In this document: in pieces, positions 16,666 to 24,640 of the stretch
Numbering within the stretch: the first letter of the stretch is position 1
Layout: each line of letters begins with the position of its first letter
IMG/VR virus record: IMGVR_UViG_3300035701_000077
Location: 1 to 44,274 of that record
DNA from: a virus
DNA: 44,274 nt
Strand: one strand, 5' to 3'
Position numbers and translations under genes: made by a program
The notes under the pieces: generated by a model
What the model was told of the DNA's origin: nothing
What the model saw: only the letters and a program-made list of their open reading frames with translations
Databases searched by the model: none

Positions 16666-17501
16666 TGTCTCGAAGAGATATCACGAGAGTCATTCAGACC
16701 TACATCAAGAAGGCCGAAGGCCTCGCCGATTCCTCGAGCGGCGATTTTCTCAAAGTGATCGACGAGTGGCGCCAGCGAGTTGTCCTGGTCCTCGTGGAGG
16801 CGGGAGAAGTGAATCCGATCACAGACGACATGATCAAGCAGCGCATCGATCAGATCAATGAGCAGTTCCGGCAAAAGCTCGAGCCCGTGCTCACCGACAA
16901 TCAGCGTCGGCTTTTCATCAAGGGAATCCAGCTCGTCGACAAAGCGCTCGAGGCGGGCAACATCAGGACGGCGATGCCGTACCTGTCGGAGCAGAAGCTC
17001 CAGCGGCTGAATGAGTATGGGGCCGAGCACATCAAAGGCTTGGCAAACTACGCCAGGAGCAAGATCGCCCAGGAGATCGATCTCGCGGTCCTTGGTCAGA
17101 AGCCGCAGCAGCAAGTGATCGAGGCAATCGGCCGGAAGCTCGATTCAGCTTCAGTCTTCGGCACAATCGCCAAGCGGGCGCAAGTTATCCTCAAGACCGA
17201 GGTGAACAGGATCAACCAGATGGCGACGGCCGATCGGTTGAAACAGGTTTCCATCCAAGTGCAGGACCTGAAGAAACGCTGGATCCACTCGCATATCGGG
17301 ATCCCCCGGCCCGGGCATCTGATGCTCCACCTGGTCACGATCGAGGTCAAGGAGAAGTTCGAGCTGTTGGGCGCTGACGGCAAGATCTACTATGTCGATA
17401 GTCCCTTTGATCCGGTGCTGCCGGCGGGGGAGGTGGTGAACTGCAGGTGCAAGGTGATCCCGGTCGTTGAAAGGTTTGAGCCGGCAAACGCGACGGGTTA
17501 A
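16665..17501 (+). CDS. Head morphogenesis / minor capsid protein (Mu gpF-like)
   Basis: 278 residues, TGATG overlap with the portal gene. Mostly helical N-terminus; the C-terminus has the family signature (VILKTEVNRI..., then LPAGEVVNCRCKVIPV with the paired cysteines). Members associate with the portal and prohead interior and may be injected. The gene ends before a 190-base gap that carries a promoter-like element and a terminator. Confidence 0.87.
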   Translation: MSRRDITRVIQTYIKKAEGLADSSSGDFLKVIDEWRQRVVLVLVEAGEVNPITDDMIKQRIDQINEQFRQKLEPVLTDNQRRLFIKGIQLVDKALEAGNIRTAMPYLSEQKLQRLNEYGAEHIKGLANYARSKIAQEIDLAVLGQKPQQQVIEAIGRKLDSASVFGTIAKRAQVILKTEVNRINQMATADRLKQVSIQVQDLKKRWIHSHIGIPRPGHLMLHLVTIEVKEKFELLGADGKIYYVDSPFDPVLPAGEVVNCRCKVIPVVERFEPANATG

Positions 17502-17510
17502 ATTTCTCAC

Positions 17511-17540
17511 TTGTGCATGATTCTGTACAGGGTATCTTTG
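17511..17540 (+). promoter_or_regulatory. Promoter-like element upstream of a terminator
   Basis: TTGTGC-16-TATCTT can be read as a weak sigma-70 site. The same bases also give TTG-N19-TATCTTTG, matching the TAnnTTTG element of Bacteroidota-type promoters. Whichever reading is right, a transcript from here would hit the terminator at 17606-17663 after about 110-120 bases. Unproven. Confidence 0.35.
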
Positions 17541-17605
17541 TATCAACTTTAGTCACGCCCGGGATGACCGGTGCTCCTTGATCGATCCAGCGATGGACGG
17601 TCCTG

Positions 17606-17663
17606 AGGGCAAGTGAAACAGGAACATGCTGAGACGTGTTCCGCTTTCGCTTGCCCTTTTTTT
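17606..17663 (+). terminator. Long, strong rho-independent terminator
   Basis: Stem from AGGGCAAG (17606-17613) to CTTGCCCT (17650-17657): 21 pairs with two mismatches and G-T wobbles, loop CTGAGA, then seven T's through 17663. It separates the head morphogenesis gene from the coiled-coil gene. The ATG at 17626 lies inside the stem and is not a start. Confidence 0.9.
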
Positions 17664-17691
17664 GTTGCACACACAATTGGAGGATTTGGTT

Positions 17692-18105
17692 ATGACAAAG
17701 CCGAAACTCGACGAGCTCGTCGAAAAGTACAAAGCTCTTCAGGAGAAACTGGAGAAGCTTCAGTCCACTTCTAGCACGACTCCCGAGAAGTTCGATGAGG
17801 TGAAGAAGGAACTCGAGACGACGTCGATGCTCATCACGGAGCTGCAGAAGGAAGAGGACTTACAGAGAGCCAAGAAGGCGCCAGTCAGCAAGATCACACA
17901 GGAGATCTTCGCTGCACTCAAGCGCCAACTCCTCGAGGTCGCGCCCCGGGTGAAGAACCAGAAGAAGGAGCTCGTGCCGGATCCGAAAGCTGCAACTGCG
18001 ATCGACGCTCTCAAGGTGAGCGATTGTGAGATCGTCTCATCGAAGGGCAACGTCATCGTGTTGCATGCCGGATCGTTCGGCATGAGGAAAGTGGTCATCG
18101 AGTAA
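17692..18105 (+). CDS. Coiled-coil structural-module protein
   Basis: 137 residues from ATG 17692 (TTGGAGGA upstream); the upstream in-frame ATG 17626 falls in the terminator stem and was rejected. Residues 1-65 are a heptad-rich coiled coil (LDELVEKYKALQEKLEKLQ). The C-terminal 55 residues are beta-rich. Position before the protease-capsid gene could suit a head accessory or scaffold helper. Family not recognised. Confidence 0.75.
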   Translation: MTKPKLDELVEKYKALQEKLEKLQSTSSTTPEKFDEVKKELETTSMLITELQKEEDLQRAKKAPVSKITQEIFAALKRQLLEVAPRVKNQKKELVPDPKAATAIDALKVSDCEIVSSKGNVIVLHAGSFGMRKVVIE

Positions 18106-18125
18106 ACGCGCGAAAGGAAGAAGCT

Positions 18126-18407
18126 ATGCCACACTACAAAGACGGCACGCCAGCGCAAGCTGGGGACATCGTCAAAGGCCAAGGTTACAACACCAAGCAC
18201 GAGATCATCGGCGTCGTGCTGTACGTCAACCCGGGTACTGAGCAATGCAACATCAGCGTGGCACACGTTATGCCGGCGGGGGAGAACGAGAGAGGCATCG
18301 TGTTTCAGCAGCCACTCTCAGACAACCAGGGCAAGATCGTCGGGATCGCCCGCGCCAAGATCGACGTCGAATATGGTCAGACGGACGCGTTCGAAAAGAT
18401 CGGCTGA
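18126..18407 (+). CDS. Small beta-barrel-like head-module protein
   Basis: 93 residues after GAAAGGAAG. The sequence PHYKDGTPAQAGDIVKGQGY...EIIGVVLYVNPG has the look of an SH3-like barrel as found in small phage head proteins. A decoration or accessory role is possible. It lies 12 bases before the capsid gene. Confidence 0.75.
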   Translation: MPHYKDGTPAQAGDIVKGQGYNTKHEIIGVVLYVNPGTEQCNISVAHVMPAGENERGIVFQQPLSDNQGKIVGIARAKIDVEYGQTDAFEKIG

Positions 18408-18419
18408 TTGAGGTAAGAC

Positions 18420-21020
18420 ATGCGTTGGAAAGTTTATCATATCAACGGCAAGTATTGCGTCTATAAATGTGATGCGCAGGAGAACCGCATCGGTGATGCA
18501 CTCGGCTCTCACGATAAACCCGAGGAAGCCAATAAGGAAATCCGGGCCCTTTATGCCGGAGAATCATTAGATGAGCAAAGCTCGAATGTCCGCAATGCCT
18601 TTTACGATCAATTCCAAAAGCAGTCAATGCCCCCGTCGAATACGATTTATGTACGCGAGGTTTTCGACGACTATGTAATCGCGGATGGCGGTTCCGAGGG
18701 TATGTTCAAGATCGGTTATCGGACAACGGACTCGAAGATCGAGTTCGATCCGCGCGACAAATGGACCAAGGTCGAGGTTCAATACGTAAAAGCGGCTGCC
18801 GATCTGAAGCTGATGATAGCGTCGAATTTCCGAGCGCAGTCAAATCGAGAAAGCCAGCCCAAGGGGACCTCGTGGGACGTGACAATCATCAAAACTGGCA
18901 AAACGCAAACGGATCCGCCGATCTGGATCACGGCCGAAGCGCTCGAGGCATCGAAGTCGATATTCAACGGCGCCAAGGTCTATGCCGTCCTGGAAGGCGA
19001 TCGGAACGGGCATAAGTCGGACCCGAACAAGAAAGTCATCCGTGAAGTCGTCGGCGTGCTCGAGAATCCTTACGTCGATGGCGATGAATTGAAAGCGACG
19101 CTGCACATTCTTCCCTCAGAACAATGGCTGCGCGACAACCTACTTTTCCTCGAAAGCAAGAACAAGCTACACGTCTATCAGCTGAGCGTGGACTCGATCA
19201 TTGCGACGGAGAAGAAGAATGTACCGGAGCTCGGCCAGGAGATGCTGGTAATGAAGAAGATGGTCCGGGCCGATCTGGACATTGTCAGTGAAGCGGCAGC
19301 CGGGGGAAAGTTCAACAAGTTAGTAGCATCGAAACAACATTCACAATCGGGGGATTCCACCATGTTGAAACACAAACTTCTCACACTCTTTCTGCTCGTG
19401 TATCCGACATTCCTCGCGAGCAAGAACATCGACGTCGTGAAGATCGATGAGAACGAACTCTTCACGCACCTGCTCGCGGCCGACAAGCCACAGTCGCGGC
19501 TGCATCTGCCGGACGGGGCTCAGCTCGATGAGAAGGTGATCGATGAAAAGCTCGCAGAGTTCAGGGCTTCCATCGACAAAGACCAGAAGCCTGCGGATAG
19601 CGCCAACCAGGATCTGAACAAGGATAAGGACAAGAACAAGCCGGACGATAAAATCCTCCAGGCTGCTCTTGATCCCATCCAGAAGGAAATGAAAGAACTG
19701 CGGCTCCAGGCCTGCGCTGGCATATTGGCCACAAAGCTCGCGGAGAGCAAGCTTCCCCAACACCTGCAGACGAGCATTCAGAAGCGGTGGAAGGATAAGC
19801 TCTTCACCTCAACGGAACTGGATGAAGACATCAAGTCCATCCGGGATATGTTCGCACCCTTCACGCAGCCGGGAGTGAACAACCGTGGCATGGATATCCA
19901 GCCGGGACAGGACGAGCAGGACAAATTCCAGGCGGCTCTCGACGGATTCTTCCTCTGCTCATCGCAGGCTCTGAAACCGGTGAAGGCCGGAACGGAAGAG
20001 TACAAGCAGCTGCTCGGGGGAGTGGACCCATTCCGTTCGATCAAGGAGGCCTACATCCAGTTCACGGGCGATACCAGAGTCACGGGGCAGGCGCCGAAGA
20101 ATTCCCGCTTCACCGCGTCGCTCTCGACCACAGATTGGGCGAACATCCTGGCCAACACACTGAATCGCAGATTGGTCCGGGATTACGCTCAGCTTGGTCT
20201 CGATACCTGGAGAGCGTTCTGCGACATCATTCCGCTGAACGATTTCAAGGAACAGACACGAGTCCGGTTTGGCGGATATCCGAACCTGGCCATTGTGGGT
20301 GAGCGGGATCCCTATCCTGCGCTCGTTTCTCCGACCGACGAGAAAGCTATTTACTCGCCGGCGAAGCGTGGCGGGACGGAAGATATCACACGGGAGATGA
20401 TCCTCAACGATGACGTTGGCTCCATCCAGAAGATCCCGATCAGAATGGCCCGGGCTGCGGGTCAGACCCTGCACGAGTTCGTCTACGACTTCCTGCGGCC
20501 TGGAGTGAATCCGACGATCTACGACAACAAGGCGCTCTATCACAACGATCACTTGAATATCGGCTCAGCTGCACTTGCAGCCGACGGCGTTGCCTTTGCC
20601 GCTGCTCGTCTTCGGATGAAGAAGCAGATGATGAAGGATAACCTCAAGCGGCTGGGGATCCGGGCGGGATACTTGCTCTCGCCATCCGATTTGGAGGCGA
20701 TTGCCTATGGATTGCTGACGCCAGCATTCAACAAGAGCAACACAGTGCCGGAATTCCTGCAGCAGATCGGTGTCACGCCGATCGTTGTCGATTACTGGAC
20801 GGATGCCACCGACTGGGTGATCACGGCTCGGCGAGAGGATCTCGTGGGCATCGAGATCGGCTTCATCAACGGCCAGGAGACGCCTGAGATCTTCGTTTCG
20901 GATCTGCCGAACGTCGGTTCGTTCTTCACGAACGATGTGAATACGTTCAAGATCCGGCACGAGTACGGCGGCAATGTGACGGACTTCCGGGCATTCGACG
21001 GATCGATCGTCGCAGCCTAA
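18420..21020 (+). CDS. Prohead protease / scaffold / major capsid protein fusion
   Basis: 866 residues, GAGG upstream. The N-terminal ~95 residues are a small leader domain. Residues ~140-290 resemble a prohead protease, with H198 (in NGHKSD) and S256 (in VYQLSVDSI) as the likely catalytic pair. Residues ~315-500 are charged, helical and scaffold-like, including the very polar stretch DKDQKPADSANQDLNKDKDK. Residues ~510-866 form a major capsid domain (LVRDYAQLGLDTWRAF..., ending in KIRHEYGGNVTDFRAFDGS). Such fusions are known in other phages. In-frame ATG 19362 (residue 315), after a G-rich run, could give a scaffold-capsid product. Self-cleavage should release the coat protein. Confidence 0.9.
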   Translation: MRWKVYHINGKYCVYKCDAQENRIGDALGSHDKPEEANKEIRALYAGESLDEQSSNVRNAFYDQFQKQSMPPSNTIYVREVFDDYVIADGGSEGMFKIGYRTTDSKIEFDPRDKWTKVEVQYVKAAADLKLMIASNFRAQSNRESQPKGTSWDVTIIKTGKTQTDPPIWITAEALEASKSIFNGAKVYAVLEGDRNGHKSDPNKKVIREVVGVLENPYVDGDELKATLHILPSEQWLRDNLLFLESKNKLHVYQLSVDSIIATEKKNVPELGQEMLVMKKMVRADLDIVSEAAAGGKFNKLVASKQHSQSGDSTMLKHKLLTLFLLVYPTFLASKNIDVVKIDENELFTHLLAADKPQSRLHLPDGAQLDEKVIDEKLAEFRASIDKDQKPADSANQDLNKDKDKNKPDDKILQAALDPIQKEMKELRLQACAGILATKLAESKLPQHLQTSIQKRWKDKLFTSTELDEDIKSIRDMFAPFTQPGVNNRGMDIQPGQDEQDKFQAALDGFFLCSSQALKPVKAGTEEYKQLLGGVDPFRSIKEAYIQFTGDTRVTGQAPKNSRFTASLSTTDWANILANTLNRRLVRDYAQLGLDTWRAFCDIIPLNDFKEQTRVRFGGYPNLAIVGERDPYPALVSPTDEKAIYSPAKRGGTEDITREMILNDDVGSIQKIPIRMARAAGQTLHEFVYDFLRPGVNPTIYDNKALYHNDHLNIGSAALAADGVAFAAARLRMKKQMMKDNLKRLGIRAGYLLSPSDLEAIAYGLLTPAFNKSNTVPEFLQQIGVTPIVVDYWTDATDWVITARREDLVGIEIGFINGQETPEIFVSDLPNVGSFFTNDVNTFKIRHEYGGNVTDFRAFDGSIVAA

Positions 21021-21031
21021 ACCGACATTCA

Positions 21032-21061
21032 AGAGCGGTCCTCAAGAGAGAGGACCGCTCT
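21032..21061 (+). terminator. Terminator hairpin after the capsid gene
   Basis: Perfect 12-base-pair stem AGAGCGGTCCTC / GAGGACCGCTCT with loop AAGAGA, followed by a pyrimidine-rich AATCTTTCTTTC tail. The U tract is broken, so it may act as a partial terminator that lowers expression of genes beyond the abundant capsid gene. Confidence 0.8.
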
Positions 21062-21091
21062 AATCTTTCTTTCACATCTCGGAGTAATGAC

Positions 21092-21553
21092 ATGAAAGCG
21101 ATCAAACTTCTCATTGCGGCTGCAGTGATTCTGACCCTCCTGACCCCAGCTGCACAGGCACAGACGATTGCGTACAACCTTAACACGCCGGTCTACCCGG
21201 TTGCATTCTACCGCGACTCAGTGACGATCAATTCGGGCTTTGCCGCGGACTCAATCTTCGTGTCGTTTCACGCGCCGTTCAAGCTTCGACTTGCAAAAGT
21301 CGAAGTATACATGTGCACGATCGACACGGGATCTGCAGCCGTTGTCCGAAGATTCGTGTTGAAGAAATCAACGTCAGGCACGGCTATAGCGACGATCAAT
21401 TTCACATCGACGGCGGCAGATACATGGGCTTACAATATAGCGCCTTCGCTGTCAACACTGAATGCGGGTGAAACTGTTCGTGGAATCTGGACTTGCGGAA
21501 CGGGTGTAAGGTTCAAGCAGGTCATCGTGCTCTTATGGTACCTGCGTATTTGA
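21092..21553 (+). CDS. Signal-peptide-bearing protein in the head/tail module
   Basis: 153 residues after CGGAG. A classic signal peptide opens the protein: MKAIK, a hydrophobic core (LLIAAAVILTLLTPA), then AQA cleavage before residue 24. The mature part is a beta-rich domain of about 130 residues with two cysteines in the middle and C-terminal region. It is predicted to be exported to the periplasm, strange for a gene between the capsid and connector genes. A secreted virion decoration, receptor mask or lysogenic factor are all possible; none is proven. Confidence 0.75.
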   Translation: MKAIKLLIAAAVILTLLTPAAQAQTIAYNLNTPVYPVAFYRDSVTINSGFAADSIFVSFHAPFKLRLAKVEVYMCTIDTGSAAVVRRFVLKKSTSGTAIATINFTSTAADTWAYNIAPSLSTLNAGETVRGIWTCGTGVRFKQVIVLLWYLRI

Positions 21554-21597
21554 TCTGACATCCGCTCGCGTTGCTGAACGAGACCCGATAGGTCGAA

Positions 21598-21624
21598 ATC
21601 CCGTCCTCAGGGGAAGGGCGGGAT
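21598..21624 (+). other. Intergenic hairpin ATCCCG...CGGGAT
   Basis: Six-pair stem ATCCCG / CGGGAT with an inner CCT...AGG pairing, in the 97-base gap before the connector gene. No T run follows, so it is not an obvious terminator; it may be an mRNA processing or stability element. Confidence 0.4.
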
Positions 21625-21650
21625 CCAACGCTAATCGATAAGAGAACTCG

Positions 21651-22643
21651 ATGAGTTCAAAGTATCTTTCCGCCGGCACTGCCAGCTACGTCGCATCGTC
21701 ACGTACGATCGCCGGGGCAACGATGACGCCGGTGTTCGAGCAAACCGATGCCGACGAACAGCGACAAGTCTTTTTCCGGATCGGTGCGAACATTTTCTGG
21801 GGATGCGTTACAACGTTCGTTTCCGGATCGTCAGTAATACTTCTTGCAATGGGGAATCTGCCGGCCGGCGATGGAACGATTGCTGAGCTGCTTCTCCTGG
21901 ATTTCTCAGAAGCGCATTCCTACCAGGATTACATCGAGGAGCTCCAGTCCCTGATCAAGGATGATCCTCCGAAACTCACGACGACATCCGGCGGAGATCT
22001 GGACAAGATCCTCGCAAAGGCGATTCGGGACTATTCAGGCCACCGGCCGTTCGTGGTCCGGAAGAAAGTTCAAGGGAATGGGACCTCGGAATACCTGCTT
22101 TCCACAATCTTCGGCAGCCTGTGGAAGCATGGGTACTCGAGCATCAGAGAGATCGAATATCCGATCGGGAGCAAGCCGAAAGAGATCCTGGATACCTCGC
22201 TATACGAGATCTACGATGATGGGACTGCCCAGGATGGATCGAATCTCAAACTGCGATTCGTGGATTCCCAGCCTTTAGCAAGCGTCTACTTCATCGTCGA
22301 AATATCGCTCGAGATGGACCTGCCTCGAGCTGGCGTTCAGAACTTTCCGGACACAGATGAGAACTTTTCCAATATCACCGTCCTGGCTGCCGCTTACGCC
22401 TGTCAGCGCCTGGCTGCAGCCTACGCTCAGTCAAGCGATGCGACGATCTCGGCGGACGTGGTGAATTACCACGACAAGTCCTCGCGCTATCAGAGTCTCG
22501 CGCGTCAATACCTGAAGCAGTACAACCTCGCTGTCTTCGGGACGGAAGAACCGGAAGCCAGCGTGGGAGCTGCAATGGCATCGAAGCCGATGCGACCGAC
22601 TGATATGGAAGGCGGATCCTATATGTTTCATCGGAGGAAGTGA
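21651..22643 (+). CDS. Head-tail connector-like protein
   Basis: 330 residues; the ATG has only a weak AAGAG ribosome site. The C-terminal half resembles head-completion/adaptor proteins: DYSGHRPFVV near residue 126, then a helical segment (LAAAYACQRLAAAYAQSSDA...ARQYLKQYN). The first ~70 residues are different in composition, with a hydrophobic stretch, and may be an added domain; an internal ATG near 21850 could also be a start. Position between capsid and tail genes supports a connector role. Confidence 0.75.
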   Translation: MSSKYLSAGTASYVASSRTIAGATMTPVFEQTDADEQRQVFFRIGANIFWGCVTTFVSGSSVILLAMGNLPAGDGTIAELLLLDFSEAHSYQDYIEELQSLIKDDPPKLTTTSGGDLDKILAKAIRDYSGHRPFVVRKKVQGNGTSEYLLSTIFGSLWKHGYSSIREIEYPIGSKPKEILDTSLYEIYDDGTAQDGSNLKLRFVDSQPLASVYFIVEISLEMDLPRAGVQNFPDTDENFSNITVLAAAYACQRLAAAYAQSSDATISADVVNYHDKSSRYQSLARQYLKQYNLAVFGTEEPEASVGAAMASKPMRPTDMEGGSYMFHRRK

Positions 22644-22837
22644 TGATTACTAATTTGTGTCCACACTGCGGGGGACAGAAGCTTGTCGCGATACGCAAGA
22701 CTTATGGGGAAGCGCCAGAGCAACAAGTTTACTATCAGACAATGATGTTCCCATGCTATCCGCTTCCGAACGAGATCATCTTGCAGATTTATTGTGAGAA
22801 CTGCGAAACGCTCTTCAGGATACAGGAAAACAGATAG
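22643..22837 (+). CDS. Small zinc-binding protein
   Basis: 64 residues from ATG 22643, 5 bases after GGAGG; a GTG one codon earlier is an alternative. CPHC near the N-terminus and CENC near the C-terminus bracket a short domain, the layout of a zinc ribbon. TGATG overlap with the connector gene and a one-base overlap with the next gene suggest coupling. Confidence 0.75.
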   Translation: MITNLCPHCGGQKLVAIRKTYGEAPEQQVYYQTMMFPCYPLPNEIILQIYCENCETLFRIQENR

Positions 22838-23469
22838 TGGAAACTTCACCTCCGCGATCAACAGCACAAGGCTCGATGCTCTTTAACGATTACTGGAGCA
22901 ACGTCAAGAAGGAGATCGAGCAGGAACTGCTGGCGCTTGTGAATCATCTTACCGGATTGATCCAAAAGAACGCACCGGTGGCCACCGATGCACTCGCGCC
23001 AAGTTTCGAACCGATCTCCGAGTTCCAACCGATGAAGACTTTCATCGGCGTTGGCTCACCCCTATGGTTTGGCCAGGGCGGATACGGAGCTTACATGGAA
23101 CTGGGAACGAAGCCTCACTGGGCGCCGATCGCACCGATCGCACGATGGGTGGAACAGAAGATCCAGCCGCACGTCCTTGCAGTCGGAGTCGAGTTCTCGA
23201 CTGGCAAAGCATTGCCAGCGAGAGCGGGAACGAAGAAATTGACAGGCGATGCTCGGCAGCGGGCGATCCAGGCTGTCGCCCGGGCGATCCAGGTCAAAAT
23301 CGCAAAGAAGGGAACCGAGGCCAAGCTGTACGTCAAGCGATCGCTCGAGGAGCTGGGGCTGCAGTCCACGCTTGTTCTGGCGACGGATCAGGAGCCTTAC
23401 TACGAGATCGATATCGGCGCTTGGCTCGAGGGCAGGCTGCCGGCAATCCTTGACAGGGTGAATGCGTGA
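22837..23469 (+). CDS. HK97 gp10-like neck/tail-completion protein
   Basis: 210 residues from GTG 22837. The central segment YGAYMELGTKPHWAPIAPIARWVE is the characteristic part of the gp10-like minor tail family, which acts at the head-tail joint. The remaining parts are an amphipathic helical N-terminus (residues 15-50) and a C-terminal alpha/beta tail. It overlaps the next gene by 4 bases. Confidence 0.82.
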   Translation: METSPPRSTAQGSMLFNDYWSNVKKEIEQELLALVNHLTGLIQKNAPVATDALAPSFEPISEFQPMKTFIGVGSPLWFGQGGYGAYMELGTKPHWAPIAPIARWVEQKIQPHVLAVGVEFSTGKALPARAGTKKLTGDARQRAIQAVARAIQVKIAKKGTEAKLYVKRSLEELGLQSTLVLATDQEPYYEIDIGAWLEGRLPAILDRVNA

Positions 23470-23945
23470 ACTATGCGACGGTCCGTGACGAGATCAAGGC
23501 GCAACTCAATGCCGTCTCCGGAATCGGCAAAGTGTACAAGCATCGCCGGCATTCGGCAGACTGGGGAACCTTCCTCAGCCGATTCAAAGATCCAACCGGA
23601 CTGATCAACGTCTGCTGGTTCAGCCGGGTAGACGATACTGAGACGGCAACCGGAACAGGATCGACCGACGAGGCGGGAGAAATCACCTGGGTGCAGGAGG
23701 ACGAGTATTGGGAGATCGAGCTCTATCACGGTTTCAAAGACGATGAGGATGACGGGACCCCGAGCGAGTATGCTTTCAATACTCTCGTTGACGCGATCGA
23801 AACGAAATTCCGTTTTCTGCAGAACCTGAATGGGAAGGCACGGTACAGTTTTCCACTGAACCGGACGAGCTGCACCTTCGGAGCTCTCGGCGACGTTCTC
23901 TGTCACAGAGCGGTCTGGAGATTGAAATTGCAGCACCGAATTTGA
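23466..23945 (+). CDS. Probable tail terminator/completion protein
   Basis: 159 residues from GTG 23466 in a GTGA overlap. An alpha/beta protein with an N-terminal helix (YATVRDEIKAQLNAVSG), central strands (EDEYWEIELYHGF) and a helix (YAFNTLVDAIETKFRFLQ). It sits exactly where lambda gpU-like tail terminators are found, after the gp10-like gene and before the tail-tube genes. The family call is from position and general fold. Confidence 0.65.
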   Translation: MNYATVRDEIKAQLNAVSGIGKVYKHRRHSADWGTFLSRFKDPTGLINVCWFSRVDDTETATGTGSTDEAGEITWVQEDEYWEIELYHGFKDDEDDGTPSEYAFNTLVDAIETKFRFLQNLNGKARYSFPLNRTSCTFGALGDVLCHRAVWRLKLQHRI

Positions 23946-23971
23946 TCACAATCAACCGAAAGGATACACCG

Positions 23972-24628
23972 ATGAAACAGTTCAAAGTTGCACTCCGTTG
24001 GACAGGGATTGCGTGCCTGTTCCTGGCATGCTTGTTCCTCATGCCGCTTGCACTGCCCTTCGTTGCAATGGCGCTGGCGCGCGATCGTCTGCGTCAGGAT
24101 GTGAACGGCGGCGGTCTGCTCAAGATCAGAGAGATCTCGCCAACTCCAGCCGACCCGTGGCTTGATCTTGGCTTTCTGGGCGGGACTGATTTTGGCGATG
24201 AGCATAGCATCATCAAGTGGATCGACGAAGTGGGGAACGTCATCAATGCTCAAAGCGGCCAACGGGAGGCGGGAATCAAGTCGGTCCTGTTCCAGACGTC
24301 GATCGATGAGATCAACCTCCTGAAGAATGCCCGAGGCAAGTATTACGATCTATACTACTACAAGAAGAACCTCGAGACAGGGAAGATCCAGGAAATCAGC
24401 GCGTGCTGCTGCAAGTTGAAACCGGGCCCCGTGCTCTCGATGAAGGCCAACTCGCAGCGCACGCTCGCCCTGGAGATCTACTTCCTGGCGCCGAAGGCAG
24501 CATTTACACGAACGCCGACCGGCTTCAACGTCGTGGCCGATGAACCGTACGTGATTGCTGAGCAAACCACAACGCCGCTGGGCGCTCCAACGGATACCGC
24601 TTCCTCACTGGCCACCGCCGTTCTTTAG
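23972..24628 (+). CDS. Tail-tube-like protein, copy 1, with N-terminal hydrophobic leader
   Basis: 218 residues from ATG 23972 (GAAAGGA upstream). Residues 1-36 look like a signal peptide or anchor (hydrophobic core WTGIACLFLACLFLMPL, then PFVAMALA). From Met33 on it aligns with the start of the next gene without gaps for 25 residues, sharing RDR, REISPTP and later (I)DEINL-K-N. Met33 (ATG 24068) has no ribosome site, while the upstream ATG does, so the leader appears to be translated. Either this tube paralogue is membrane-targeted or the leader is a late fusion. A CCC run lies near residue 149. Confidence 0.8.
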   Translation: MKQFKVALRWTGIACLFLACLFLMPLALPFVAMALARDRLRQDVNGGGLLKIREISPTPADPWLDLGFLGGTDFGDEHSIIKWIDEVGNVINAQSGQREAGIKSVLFQTSIDEINLLKNARGKYYDLYYYKKNLETGKIQEISACCCKLKPGPVLSMKANSQRTLALEIYFLAPKAAFTRTPTGFNVVADEPYVIAEQTTTPLGAPTDTASSLATAVL

Positions 24629-24640
24629 GAGGGCTGCATC

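Noticed and set aside
17626-17691. Earlier ATG extending the coiled-coil gene by 22 residues
   Set aside because: It lies inside the terminator stem; the ATG at 17692 has a good ribosome site and starts the coherent protein.
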